Assembly (NCBI GenBank): GCA_046290675.1
Contig: JBKAHA010000004.1
Span: 124,001-188,000 of the forward strand
Direction: 5' to 3'
From: Aureliella sp046290675
GTDB taxonomy: Bacteria > Planctomycetota > Planctomycetia > Pirellulales > Pirellulaceae
Length of the DNA: 64,000 nt
The notes beneath the pieces were generated by a model. That model searched no databases. It saw only the letters and a list, made by a program, of their open reading frames with translations, and was not told where the DNA came from. Position numbers and translations under genes: made by a program. Each line of letters starts with the position of its first letter. Position 1 is the first letter of the stretch. Positions 7,554-16,837 of the stretch are shown in pieces.

Positions 7554-9533
7554 ATGGAGTCTTTCGTTTTGCCCCTGAAGCACTGGTACCGCTCGACTAC
7601 ACGCTTCTTTCAGGCGGTCGCACGTCGGCTGTTGGGGGGGTGGAGCCTGGAGCGAAAGGGGCTTCTGTTTCTTTGCGTAGCACTCACCATTCCCATCGGA
7701 TTGTCCTTTTGGTTCGTCCTTCAGGTACTCGCGGATCGCCTTGTCATGCAAACGACCCGGCTTTCGGCACGCAACTACGCATTGAACGCAATCGCATGGG
7801 AACATGTCGTCAATTTGGAAGGAGGGACAGACGTTCCAAATGAACAAGGCGTGCGGAGGTTCGATCGTTCGACTAGCAAGTTGATGCGTGAGCAATTCGT
7901 CGATAACCCCGCATACTCACGACCCGAGTACTTCATGCTCGACGACAAAGAGCAGTATCAAGGGTTCAGGAAGTCTCAAGTGATCAAAGAAGAGCGAGGT
8001 GAAGCTACCCTCGTCGAATTGGAGGAAAAGTATCGCGAGCAGCTTGTCAAATTATCCGAGGCGCAAAAACGCGTCCTCGACGCGGCCTTTCAGGGGACCG
8101 AGCCGGAGAATGAAGTAGCATTGAATCCATCGCAGATCCAGCAGATTCTGAATGAGGACGAGGACTATCGGAACATCAACCGGTCGTTGGATCTCTTTTA
8201 CCGCGACGATGGCCCTTACTTTCCGACTGGCGAAGAGCTTGAACGCCTAGTTGGAAATGGCGTCATTCGAGATACGCCAGCTGGCGGCTGGTATGTCTAC
8301 TACCAGGCAATTCGCTTTACCGCCGATTGCATGCGATGTCACAAACGCTACGCCGTTTCGGACTCCGATCCGATTCCTTTTCGAGCTGTTCGTGTCCTGA
8401 TCCCTTATCGCCAGACGGAGGTGGCATCCAACGCAACTTTGGCCGCCATGATTGCTGTTGCAATGGTCACCGTGGCGCTGACGCTGCTGATTGTTCATTG
8501 GGTCTTCCGACGACTTGTTTTGAACCCATTAAAGCACCTGCAGTCCGTGAGTGACGAAATCGGACGAGGGAACCTGAGATTGCGAGCCAACATCGACACG
8601 GGGGACGAGTTCAATGAGCTTGGTGACGCATTTAATCGTATGTTGCGGAACATTTCAGAGGATCAACAGACTTTGGAGCAGCTCAATCAAGAGTTAGATG
8701 TCAAAGTCGACCAGTTGGCGCAAGCAAACTTCAATCTCTACGAGGCCAATCGACTCAAGAGCGATTTCTTGGCGAATATGAGCCACGAGCTGCGGACTCC
8801 TCTGAACAGCATCATTGGCTTTAGCGATGTGATTCGTGGGATCGATTCACTAACAGAACGCCAGCGAAAGTATGCCGACAACATCCAGGAGAGCGGAAAA
8901 GTACTTCTCGAGATGATCAATGAGATCCTTGACCTTGCCAAAATCGAAGCTGGCAAGATGCAGGTTTCAGCGTCTTCCTTTCCCTTGGTTGAGCTCATTC
9001 AGGGCCAATGCAATGCTCTCAAGCCCCTGGTCGACGAGAAAAACGTCGACTTGAGAATTGACGTGATGGATCATGAACTCGAGGTATTCCAAGATCGCTC
9101 CAAGCTCCTGCAGATATTGACGAACCTCCTTTCGAACGCGATCAAGTTTACGCCCGACGGTGGCATGATCACCATCCGCGCGGGAGCGATGGAGTTTGAC
9201 GATACCGTCGAAATCGGATTGTTCTCGGCTCCAGCGAAAGAGATGTTTTTCATGGAAGTCGTAGATACCGGAGTTGGGATTCCAGAAGACGACTTTGAGA
9301 TCATCTTTGAGAAGTTTCGACAGAGCAACGAAGTGCTGAAAAATGACGGGCTAACTCGCCAGTACGCCGGCACTGGCTTAGGGCTGTCGATCGTGAAGGA
9401 GTTGTGCAAGCTGCTCGGCGGCGAAATCAAACTGACCAGCCAGTTGGGAACTGGAAGCACGTTTCGCGTAGAGTTGCCGATCTACTTTGAGCCTAGCGAA
9501 GTTGAGGCGGCCAGCAAAGGGGAAACGGTATAG
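7554..9533 (+). CDS. Membrane sensor histidine kinase with periplasmic haem c-binding motif
   Basis: A 659-residue protein from ATG at 7554 (TTG at 7545 also possible). The order is: a membrane span near 37-57; a periplasmic region of about 230 residues resembling the DUF3365 (Tll0287-like) sensor domain and ending with a CMRCH motif (Cys259, Cys262, His263), the classic covalent haem c site; a second span near 300-322; a HAMP domain; a coiled linker; a HisKA domain with phospho-acceptor His411 in SHELRTPLNS; and a HATPase with LTNLLSNAIKFT (N box), DTGVGIPE (G1) and GTGLGLSI (G2). The product should autophosphorylate in response to a redox or gas signal. No response regulator gene is adjacent. 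It is 30 bases upstream of the mfnF-like gene, so co-transcription is possible. Confidence 0.9.
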   Translation: MESFVLPLKHWYRSTTRFFQAVARRLLGGWSLERKGLLFLCVALTIPIGLSFWFVLQVLADRLVMQTTRLSARNYALNAIAWEHVVNLEGGTDVPNEQGVRRFDRSTSKLMREQFVDNPAYSRPEYFMLDDKEQYQGFRKSQVIKEERGEATLVELEEKYREQLVKLSEAQKRVLDAAFQGTEPENEVALNPSQIQQILNEDEDYRNINRSLDLFYRDDGPYFPTGEELERLVGNGVIRDTPAGGWYVYYQAIRFTADCMRCHKRYAVSDSDPIPFRAVRVLIPYRQTEVASNATLAAMIAVAMVTVALTLLIVHWVFRRLVLNPLKHLQSVSDEIGRGNLRLRANIDTGDEFNELGDAFNRMLRNISEDQQTLEQLNQELDVKVDQLAQANFNLYEANRLKSDFLANMSHELRTPLNSIIGFSDVIRGIDSLTERQRKYADNIQESGKVLLEMINEILDLAKIEAGKMQVSASSFPLVELIQGQCNALKPLVDEKNVDLRIDVMDHELEVFQDRSKLLQILTNLLSNAIKFTPDGGMITIRAGAMEFDDTVEIGLFSAPAKEMFFMEVVDTGVGIPEDDFEIIFEKFRQSNEVLKNDGLTRQYAGTGLGLSIVKELCKLLGGEIKLTSQLGTGSTFRVELPIYFEPSEVEAASKGETV

Positions 9534-9563
9534 TCGGTTCCATGCGTCTATGACGATCTCACT

Positions 9564-10649
9564 ATGAACGAAGCGACGAATCAATTCGATCCAATACTTG
9601 GTATCGATATCGGCGGGGCAAATATCAAGTTTGTCGATACAGCTGGCCGCTGTTTGACACGAGTTTTCCCAATGTGGAATGAGTCCGAGCAGCTAACTGA
9701 GATGCTGGCGCAAATGGCTAGCGAATTCGGTTGGGAAGGAGGTCGTGTCGGGATCACCATGACGGGCGAACTTGCGGATTGTTTTGAGACGCGTTCGCAG
9801 GGCGTCTGCCACATTGTGCAGCAGGCGGAAGCAGCGTTTGGGGAAGCAAAGCCGTTGTACTATGGCGTCGATGGTACTTGGACAGAAGGGGCGTCCGTCT
9901 CCGAAGAGTTGTCAGCAGAGTGGTTAGTCCTCGCTGCGAGCAATTGGCACGCATTGGCGAATTGGGCGGGGCAGTCGCTGCTGCGGAAGGAAGCGTTTCT
10001 CTTGGTGGATATCGGATCCACGACCGTCGACGTCATTCCGATTGTGAACGGTCGGGTAGCGAGTGAGTCACGCACTGACAAAGACCGTTTGTTGGCTGGC
10101 GAGTTGGTGTACACGGGAATGGAGCGAACGCCGATCCCGACCATCATGCATGCCGTTCAGGTTAACGAACAGAAAATCCCATTGATGGCTGAGCGTTTTG
10201 CGGATAGCCACGATGCTTATCTCTGGCTCGGGCTGGTTGCAGAAGAGCCAAGTTCTTGCGATACAGCAGACCGTCGTCCACGAACCCGGAAGCATGCTGC
10301 TGGTCGCCTCGCTCATCTTATCGGTGAAGACCGGGAGACGGTTGACGCTAGCGCGTTGCACGCGATCGCGAATCAGGTGATCGAAGCACAAGTCGACAAA
10401 ATCGCTGAAGCGGTCCACAAAGTGGCCCAAGCGAACGGGATTGTCGGTGATCGCTTGCGCGTCTTATTCAGCGGGCATGCCGCACCACTAGAATCGCTCT
10501 TAAAGCAGAGGCTCCCAATCTGCGAAGCTTTATTTCTGCGAGAAATCCTGGGTGCCGACTTATCACGTTGCGCGCCGGCGTACGCAATCGCGCAATTGTT
10601 AAATGCTGATCCGTCGATCGCGGGCCCTCATCATGTAGCGAAATCATGA
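9564..10649 (+). CDS. H4MPT-linked C1 pathway protein, MfnF-like (ASKHA fold)
   Basis: A 361-residue protein of the hydantoinase/oxoprolinase-like family found in methanogens and in bacteria with H4MPT-dependent C1 metabolism. The N-terminal ILGIDIGGANIKFVD and the central FLLVDIGSTTVDVIPI are the two phosphate-binding loops of the ASKHA fold, and GERTP-like and FSGHAAP segments follow. The archaeal member MfnF condenses the furan diphosphate with gamma-glutamyltyramine in methanofuran synthesis; transfer of that role to this protein is inference by family. A kinase-like partner (MfnE-like) follows after 16 bases, matching the adjacent biochemical step and supporting the call. Confidence 0.78.
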   Translation: MNEATNQFDPILGIDIGGANIKFVDTAGRCLTRVFPMWNESEQLTEMLAQMASEFGWEGGRVGITMTGELADCFETRSQGVCHIVQQAEAAFGEAKPLYYGVDGTWTEGASVSEELSAEWLVLAASNWHALANWAGQSLLRKEAFLLVDIGSTTVDVIPIVNGRVASESRTDKDRLLAGELVYTGMERTPIPTIMHAVQVNEQKIPLMAERFADSHDAYLWLGLVAEEPSSCDTADRRPRTRKHAAGRLAHLIGEDRETVDASALHAIANQVIEAQVDKIAEAVHKVAQANGIVGDRLRVLFSGHAAPLESLLKQRLPICEALFLREILGADLSRCAPAYAIAQLLNADPSIAGPHHVAKS

Positions 10650-10665
10650 GTAGGGGGCGTGACGT

Positions 10666-11286
10666 ATGCTGAGGCGGCGGGTTATTAAGATTGGCGGCAG
10701 CCTACTAAGTTGCCCGGACATCGGTGAGCGTTTTGCGAATTGGCTTCAAGGCCAGCACGAAGCCCAGAATTTCTTAATCGTGGGTGGCGGAGATGCGGTT
10801 GAGTCGATGCGTCATCTAGATGCCGTGCATCACTTTGCACAAGCAGAGGTTCATTGGTGGTGTGTTTCCTTGCTTTCTACAACGGCGAAGGTGGCAGCCC
10901 GGCTGCTGGATGTCGGTATCATCGACTCTCCCGACGCCCTGGAGCGTTGTCTTGCCCATACGCCAACTTCGGAGTCTCTGGTTGTCGATGTAAATACCTT
11001 CTACACGCCTGGTTCTGCAGGCCTGCGAAGTCCCTTGCGTGGTGTTTCCGGGCGTCTGGATGAGCTACCCGAATCCTGGAAAACAACGACTGATTCGATT
11101 TCCGCGTACTTTACGGTTCAAACGCAGATTTCGGAGTTGGTGCTTTTGAAGTCGATTTCTGCCGCCGATGACGATATGGATAGCTGGTCACGTGAGGGTG
11201 TTGTGGATGAGTTCTTCCCCGATGTTGCACGCCAAATCGCATCAGTACGATTGGTGAATTTGAGAGAATTCCCCCGTCAAAGTTAG
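10666..11286 (+). CDS. Amino acid kinase-family protein, MfnE-like
   Basis: A 206-residue small member of the amino acid kinase superfamily. The N-terminal VIKIGGSLL is the nucleotide-phosphate loop, LIVGGGDAVESMRHLD is the second glycine loop, and SWKTTTDSISAYF is the third conserved region of the archaeal aspartokinase-related group to which MfnE belongs. MfnE phosphorylates the aminomethylfuran phosphate to its diphosphate in methanofuran synthesis. The gene starts 16 bases after the mfnF-like stop, with a TAGGGGG ribosome site. Substrate assignment is by family and neighbour only. Confidence 0.75.
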   Translation: MLRRRVIKIGGSLLSCPDIGERFANWLQGQHEAQNFLIVGGGDAVESMRHLDAVHHFAQAEVHWWCVSLLSTTAKVAARLLDVGIIDSPDALERCLAHTPTSESLVVDVNTFYTPGSAGLRSPLRGVSGRLDELPESWKTTTDSISAYFTVQTQISELVLLKSISAADDDMDSWSREGVVDEFFPDVARQIASVRLVNLREFPRQS

Positions 11287-11330
11287 GTGTTGTAAGTCCC
11301 TCGTCGCAATGGGCTTACGATTTGACTTTG
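11278..11330. repeat. Interrupted inverted repeat at the end of the mfnE-like gene
   Basis: CAAAGT (11278-11283) pairs with ACTTTG (11325-11330), and inside it GTAAGTCCC (11292-11300) pairs with GGGCTTAC (11311-11318) with one bulge. It overlaps the stop codon and has no T run. It may be an mRNA end structure or a terminator without a U tract. Confidence 0.45.
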
Positions 11331-11450
11331 GTGTTCGGCGCTGCCGGCTCGCGCCTGAAAACGTACTGGAAGTAGCCTTTTGGGGAGATGGACCAAGACC
11401 AAGCAAAACGCCTGGCTGCCGCCGTCCTACACGATCAAAGGAGTTTGGAT

Positions 11451-13052
11451 ATGAGCACCGATTTGAATTGCGATCCAATTCTGACGACTGAAATGGAAAC
11501 GAAAAGCGAGAAGAGCTCTGGCACTGTTGTCAAGCTTGCAAATGCGTTGGATTCCTCCGCAGCAACGGATCCTCTTTGGCATCGAATCGATGCCTTCGAT
11601 TTGGACCTTCCGCTTGTCGGACTTTCATTCTCGGAAAGACTTGCCAAAGAAAATGCCTGGTCGCTGAGTTTCGCCAGGCGAGCGATCGTCGAGTACAAGC
11701 GGTTTCTCTATCTTGCCATGCGATCGGGGCACGTGGCTTGCCCGTCCGAGGCTGTCGATCAAGTCTGGCACATGCACTTGACTTACACACGAAGCTATTG
11801 GACCGATTTGTGTGGCGAAGTCCTCCAGAGGCCGCTGCACCATGGTCCAACGCAGGGCGGTTCGGAAGAACGTGAGAAGTACTACCAGTTATACCAGCGA
11901 ACGAAATCATCCTACGAACGGTTCTTTGGAAAGCCAGCGCCGGATGATTTGTGGCCTGCTCCTGAACTGCGATTCGGTCGCGATCTTCATTTTGTTCGAG
12001 TGAATACCGCTGAGAACTGGATTTTGCCTAAACTCGGCTGGCGGCGATTTGCCGTCGGGGCAGGAGCGGCAGGCATTTTGATTCCGGTCGCCCAGTTTTC
12101 ATTCAATCCATTGGAATGGAGCGGTAGCAGTTTTCTCCTGCTATTTATCTGTCTAGGAATCCTCGCAGCCATCGCAGCGATCATCGGACGCGTGACGGCT
12201 TTAAGCTCTCGAATTCAGGCGGGTCCGCCTGCTACGGGAGAAGGCAGTGATGATGAGGCTGAAGTGAAGCCTGTCGAGGCCGCTTGGCTTTCGGGTGGCA
12301 GAGCAAGTGCGGTCATGTGCGCCATGGTCGAGCTGACTCAACAAGGGGCTATCGAGTTGGAAGCTGGCGGTAAAGCAAAGAGTGGTCCGAACGCAAATAG
12401 TGTGGCTCCAAAAGAACGACTCCACCAGCTAGTGTTGTCGAGCGTAACCAATAGCGTCGCTGGACGAAGTATGCGTGGGATCTATCGCGATGCGAACGTG
12501 GGGATCATTGCATTGCAGCAGAAGATGGAGGAGTCTGGTTTGGCGGTATCTGCCCGCCAGCGTGCGACAGCGGTTGTTGCTGCATTGTTACCGATGGGAG
12601 CGGTTGCCGTTTTGGGCGCTGCCAAGATCATCATCGGAATCGGGCGTGATCGGCCGGTCGGTTTTTTGGTATTGGCGGAAATCGTGCTGGTCATCGGTCT
12701 TGTGATTGCCATCGCATCCATTCCGCGACTCACTTCCGCTGGGATTCGTCTGCTGGCCAAGCTTAGGCAGGCGGCAAAGTCGGACCCAGAATCGCTTCAC
12801 CGCTCCAAGGCCGAAACTGGTATGACGTCGACTGAGGGTGCTTTGATCTGGGGGGCCGCCCTTTTGGGCCCGGCAGCCTTGCTGGGGACGCCGTACGAAG
12901 AATTGGGGAACCTTAGCCGACCTGAAAACTCAGCCGCTGCGGCTGGCGGTTGCGGAGCGACTGGCTGTGGTGGAGATTCGGGATGCGGCGGCGATGGTGG
13001 AGGTTGCGGCGGCGGCGGAGGCTGCGGCGGATGCGGAGGCTGTGGCGGGTAG
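11451..13052 (+). CDS. Membrane protein with DUF1399-like N-terminus, TIGR04222-type core and Gly-Cys tail
   Basis: A 533-residue protein from ATG at 11451, chosen because AAAGGAG lies eight bases upstream; the frame is open 21 codons further. Residues about 35-125 carry a helical region ending in EAVDQVWHMHL and a Trp/Cys pair, resembling the plant glycine-rich-domain protein module (DUF1399). Four hydrophobic segments follow near 200-220, 230-252, 375-400 and 405-428. This layout and the segment WLSGGRASAVMCAMVELTQQ fit the TIGR04222 family of near-uncharacterised membrane proteins. The protein ends in about 45 residues of Gly-Cys repeats (GCGG, CGGCGG). Such tails in other proteins are maturation or metal-binding sites, but the role here is unknown. 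Confidence 0.72.
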   Translation: MSTDLNCDPILTTEMETKSEKSSGTVVKLANALDSSAATDPLWHRIDAFDLDLPLVGLSFSERLAKENAWSLSFARRAIVEYKRFLYLAMRSGHVACPSEAVDQVWHMHLTYTRSYWTDLCGEVLQRPLHHGPTQGGSEEREKYYQLYQRTKSSYERFFGKPAPDDLWPAPELRFGRDLHFVRVNTAENWILPKLGWRRFAVGAGAAGILIPVAQFSFNPLEWSGSSFLLLFICLGILAAIAAIIGRVTALSSRIQAGPPATGEGSDDEAEVKPVEAAWLSGGRASAVMCAMVELTQQGAIELEAGGKAKSGPNANSVAPKERLHQLVLSSVTNSVAGRSMRGIYRDANVGIIALQQKMEESGLAVSARQRATAVVAALLPMGAVAVLGAAKIIIGIGRDRPVGFLVLAEIVLVIGLVIAIASIPRLTSAGIRLLAKLRQAAKSDPESLHRSKAETGMTSTEGALIWGAALLGPAALLGTPYEELGNLSRPENSAAAAGGCGATGCGGDSGCGGDGGGCGGGGGCGGCGGCGG

Positions 13053-13429
13053 TACCCATGCGATTACCACTTACGGCATGGGGCAAGATCCTCCTCGCGG
13101 ACCGTAGACGGCAAGCTTCGCATTATCTGAAACACGAAATCTGACCCGAAGATTGGATTTGTCTTCGTTGTTGGAGGTCTGCGCCATCGGCAGTCTGCAG
13201 TGTTCAATGCGCCAAAAATCGCTTGGTCCATGTCATGAGCGGAGTTTCGAGCCTTTTTGCCGATCTCGCCGCGGGTTATCATCGCCTGCCACGGTACTCG
13301 GGCTGATGATTTATATGAGTCAGTTGAACTCAGCTTAGGATTTTGGGCTTCGGGTACGAATTTGCCTTTTTTGCTGGCTACCAGCGTGCGGCAAGTCTTG
13401 TAAACGACTCCTTGCGGAAAAGCACTTCT
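13053..13429. other. Intergenic region before the hydroxyproline cluster
   Basis: About 380 bp with no credible coding frame. It should contain the promoter of the 13430-16837 cluster. No terminator with a T run was found after the Gly-Cys protein gene. Confidence 0.5.
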
Positions 13430-14365
13430 ATGTCTGATTCAGTGTTTCGGGGATGCATCCCCGCTTTGATGACTCCTTGTGATCAAGATGGCAATCCGAT
13501 GTTCGAGGCATTGGTTGCTAAGGGCAAGGAACTCATCGACGTAGGAATGCGAGCCGTGGTCTATTGCGGTTCCATGGGGGACTGGCCATTGTTGACCGAT
13601 GAGCAGCGCCAGACAGGAGTTCAGCAGCTCGTCGAAGCGGGAGTACCCGTCGTTGTTGGAACCGGCGCTCAGAATCCGAAGGCAGCGGCCGAACACGCGG
13701 CGCATGCAGCGAAAGTTGGGGCAGCAGGTTTGATGGTGATTCCCAGGGTTCTTTCCCGAGGGACTTCATTTCAAGCCCAGCACCATCACTTTTCCGGCAT
13801 CCTCTCAGCGGCACCTGAAATCCCGGCCGTGATTTACAACAGTCCATACTACGGATTTGAAACCAAGGCGGACCTCTTCTTCCGGCTACGTGAGCAGCAT
13901 GCGAACCTGGTTGGCTTCAAGGAATTTGGCGGCGCCGAATCGTTGACCTATGCTGCAGAGCATATCACGAGCGGTGACCCTTCCCTGACATTGATGGTTG
14001 GTGTCGATACGCAAGTGTTTCATGGATTCGTACGCTGTGGAGCGGCAGGTGCGATCACCGGTGTTGGCAACGCGTTGCCTCGCGAAGTCCTCAAGCTCGT
14101 TGAGTTGTGCGAGGCTGCGGCAGGTGGGGATATGCAGGCACGGCGTCATGCCGCCGAGTTAGATGCAGCTCTGGCCGTTCTTTCGAAGTACGACGAAGGT
14201 CCCGATTTAGTACTGTATTACAAACTATTGATGGAGCTGGAAGGCAGCCCTGAGTACCAGCACCACTTCAATTCGAGTGACCAGCTTTCTAGCAGCCAGC
14301 GTGCATTCTTGACTGGTCAATGGCAGATGTTCCGCCAGTGGTGGGACGGATGGGATGGCAAGTAG
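13430..14365 (+). CDS. DapA-family lyase/deaminase, probable 1-pyrroline-4-hydroxy-2-carboxylate deaminase
   Basis: A 311-residue class I aldolase of the dihydrodipicolinate synthase superfamily. The Schiff-base lysine is Lys164 in VGFKEFGG and the conserved tyrosine is Tyr136 in AVIYNSPYYG. The start at 13430 gives the normal family length; the frame is open 29 codons upstream. It precedes a 4-hydroxyproline epimerase-type gene and an FAD amino acid oxidase. In hydroxyproline catabolism the enzyme after the oxidase is a DapA-family deaminase that gives 2-oxoglutarate semialdehyde, so that role fits best. True DapA is less likely given the neighbours. The final dehydrogenase of the route is not in this window. 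Confidence 0.75.
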   Translation: MSDSVFRGCIPALMTPCDQDGNPMFEALVAKGKELIDVGMRAVVYCGSMGDWPLLTDEQRQTGVQQLVEAGVPVVVGTGAQNPKAAAEHAAHAAKVGAAGLMVIPRVLSRGTSFQAQHHHFSGILSAAPEIPAVIYNSPYYGFETKADLFFRLREQHANLVGFKEFGGAESLTYAAEHITSGDPSLTLMVGVDTQVFHGFVRCGAAGAITGVGNALPREVLKLVELCEAAAGGDMQARRHAAELDAALAVLSKYDEGPDLVLYYKLLMELEGSPEYQHHFNSSDQLSSSQRAFLTGQWQMFRQWWDGWDGK

Positions 14366-14443
14366 CGCTGCTAGGCGAAGGATTGCTTACACAGGATTTC
14401 TCCGAAATGCATGTTGCCAATTGGTTGGATGGGGTACTCGCTG

Positions 14444-15421
14444 ATGGAAATGGGAAAGCTCCACATCATTGACTCGCACACTGGAGGCGAGCCGACTCGA
14501 GTACTCTTGGAACCTCCTTTCTCGCTTCAAGGTGAATCGTTAGAGGAAAAGTGCAAAGACTTTCGCACGCGGTTGGATCACTATCGACGGGCGATTGCTT
14601 GCGAGCCACGCAGTAGTGAGGTCGCTGTCGGCGCGTTGGTGTTGCCGCCGGAGAGCAAGCAAAGTGTTGCCAGCGTCATCTTTTTCAATAACGTCTCGAC
14701 GCTTGGCATGTGTGGTCATGGCACGATTGGTTTGGCGGTGACGTTGCATCACCTTGGTCGCATCAGCCTTGGTTCGTATTCGCTAGATACACCTGTCGGG
14801 TCGATTCAGTTCGAAATGCTCTCAGGTAACGAAGTGCGAATACAGAATGTTGCGAGCTTTCGGTATCGAAAACAAGTTGCGGTGACGCTTGCCAGCGGCG
14901 ATCAAGTGCACGGTGATATCGCTTGGGGGGGCAACTGGTTTTTCATCTGTTCGGACCACGGAGTACCTGTCCTGCCTGAGTGTATTCAAGAGCTGAACGC
15001 GACTGCAGTTGAGATCCGCTGCGCTCTAGAAAAAGAGGGGATAGCAGGCGCTAATGGAGCTTTGATTGACCATGTCGAACTGGTAGGCAGGTCGGGGGAT
15101 TTGGAGGTTGCTGATTCGCGAAACTTTGTTTTGTGTCCCGGTGGGGCCTACGATCGTTCGCCGTGTGGGACCGGTACGAGCGCCAAAATCGCTTGCCTCG
15201 CCGCGGATGGTCTACTCAATGAAGGCGAATGGTATCGCCAGCAAAGCGTGGTGGGGAGTGTTTTCAGCGGTATGTACACTCGAGTGGGGGAACCTGTTTC
15301 TATGGCGGACAGCCAGTACGATGCAGTGCTTCCGACGCTCAAGGGCAGTGCTTTTGTAACCGCAGAGACGAATTTGGTTTTGGATCCATCCGATCCATTC
15401 TGTTACGGATTTCCCAGCTAA
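14444..15421 (+). CDS. 4-hydroxyproline 2-epimerase (proline racemase family)
   Basis: A 325-residue proline racemase-family enzyme. Both catalytic cysteines are present: Cys90 in MCGHGTIG and Cys241 in DRSPCGTGTSAK. Family members with a Thr at the second site are trans-3-hydroxyproline dehydratases, so the Cys/Cys pair favours epimerase or racemase activity. HIIDSHTGGEPTR at the N-terminus is the usual opening. The start at 14444 has a GGATGGGG ribosome site; ATG at 14450 is an alternative. The gene is between the DapA-family lyase and the FAD oxidase, the arrangement of trans-4-hydroxy-L-proline degradation clusters, which points to epimerisation to cis-4-hydroxy-D-proline. Confidence 0.85.
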   Translation: MEMGKLHIIDSHTGGEPTRVLLEPPFSLQGESLEEKCKDFRTRLDHYRRAIACEPRSSEVAVGALVLPPESKQSVASVIFFNNVSTLGMCGHGTIGLAVTLHHLGRISLGSYSLDTPVGSIQFEMLSGNEVRIQNVASFRYRKQVAVTLASGDQVHGDIAWGGNWFFICSDHGVPVLPECIQELNATAVEIRCALEKEGIAGANGALIDHVELVGRSGDLEVADSRNFVLCPGGAYDRSPCGTGTSAKIACLAADGLLNEGEWYRQQSVVGSVFSGMYTRVGEPVSMADSQYDAVLPTLKGSAFVTAETNLVLDPSDPFCYGFPS

Positions 15422-15583
15422 AGAGTAACAGCGGGAGTCGTCTCGTGTAAAACCGCGTTAGCACGGCATCACCGGAACCCAAACACTGTGGACCATAGGG
15501 CTCTCGTTTTGGGCCTGACGAATTTAAATTCGAAGAGCTGTGGCAATTGAGCTTGCCTTTGTAATACGAAGATTGGGAATTGG

Positions 15584-16837
15584 ATGACCGGAAAGATCAT
15601 CATCGTTGGCGGCGGGATCATTGGCGTTAGTAGCGCTTGGTATCTACGACGTTCCGGCTGGGATGTTACCGTCATCGATCGATCTTCGATTGGGGCGGCA
15701 TGCTCAGGGGGGAATTGTGGCTTGGTTTGTCCAAGCCACGTCTTACCTTTGACAGAGCCGGGGGCATTCAAGGAAGCCGCGAAAGCGCTCGTAAGCCCCG
15801 GAAGTCCGTTCCGAATAAGCCCGCGGTTGGATCCAAGCTTGTGGAGTTGGCTTTGGAATTTCGCGAAACGCTGCAACCAGAGTGAGATGGTTCAGAATGC
15901 TCACGCGATCCAAGCACTATTGACATCGGGAATGCTTGAATACCAAAAGCTGGTGGGCGACGACGGTGTCGACTGTGAGTGGCAGGAAAGGGGGCTGATG
16001 TTTGCCTACCAGTCCGAGCGAGCGTTGGATGGGTACGAAAAGACGAACACATTGTTGGCAGAGCGTTTTAATGAGCCGGCGCGACGGCTGACGGCGACTG
16101 AAGCCATTGAGTTGGAGCCCGCGTTAAAAACGGAGATCGCGGGGGCATGGTACTACGAGCATGACGCGCACCTCCGTCCGGACAAATTGATCTCGTCCAT
16201 GCGATCGAGCCTTGAGGAAGACGGCGTCGAGTTTATCGAGAATTGCGAACTGAAGGCGATCGTCGGAGATGGCAGTCAGGCCACACGCATTAGCACGACG
16301 CATAGTCCACTGGATGCGGATACATTTCTGTTTGCGAGTGGTGCCTGGACTCCCCTGCTTCATGATCATCTTGGGTGCACGGTGCCAATTCAGCCTGGCA
16401 AAGGTTATTCGATCACGATGCCACGTCCCGCTGCCTGCCCTAAAATTCCGATGATTTTTCCCGAGCATCGAGTCGCGGTGACCCCAATGGTTTCGGGGTA
16501 CCGATTGGGATCCATTATGGAGTTTGCGGGCTACGATACGTCCATCAAACCAGAGCGATTGCAGCTCTTACGCGATGGAGCCGAGCCATATCTTCACGAA
16601 CCACTCTGTGAGCCTGAATTGTCGACTTGGTACGGGTGGAGACCGATGACATACGACAGTGTTCCTGTGATTGACCGCAGTCCCAAGTGGAACAACTGTT
16701 GGGTCGCAACGGGACACAATATGCTCGGACTGAGCATGGCCCCCTCGACTGGCAGGCTCGTAGACGAACTTATTTCAGAGCGCGATCCCCACCTGGATCC
16801 TGAGCCATATCGATTGTCTCGATTCGGTATCAAGTAA
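15584..16837 (+). CDS. FAD-dependent D-amino acid oxidoreductase (DadA/DAO family), probable D-hydroxyproline dehydrogenase
   Basis: A 417-residue flavoprotein. The N-terminal IIIVGGGIIGVSSAWYL is the dinucleotide-binding Rossmann loop, followed by an acidic residue at the end of the second strand (VTVIDR) and GAACSGGNCGLV. The C-terminal YGWRPMTYDSVPVIDR and ATGHNMLGLSMAPSTGRLV are typical of the DadA branch. Its position after the 4-hydroxyproline epimerase suggests oxidation of cis-4-hydroxy-D-proline to the pyrroline carboxylate, passing electrons to the respiratory chain. A 162-base gap separates it from the epimerase gene, so a separate promoter cannot be excluded. Confidence 0.82.
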   Translation: MTGKIIIVGGGIIGVSSAWYLRRSGWDVTVIDRSSIGAACSGGNCGLVCPSHVLPLTEPGAFKEAAKALVSPGSPFRISPRLDPSLWSWLWNFAKRCNQSEMVQNAHAIQALLTSGMLEYQKLVGDDGVDCEWQERGLMFAYQSERALDGYEKTNTLLAERFNEPARRLTATEAIELEPALKTEIAGAWYYEHDAHLRPDKLISSMRSSLEEDGVEFIENCELKAIVGDGSQATRISTTHSPLDADTFLFASGAWTPLLHDHLGCTVPIQPGKGYSITMPRPAACPKIPMIFPEHRVAVTPMVSGYRLGSIMEFAGYDTSIKPERLQLLRDGAEPYLHEPLCEPELSTWYGWRPMTYDSVPVIDRSPKWNNCWVATGHNMLGLSMAPSTGRLVDELISERDPHLDPEPYRLSRFGIK

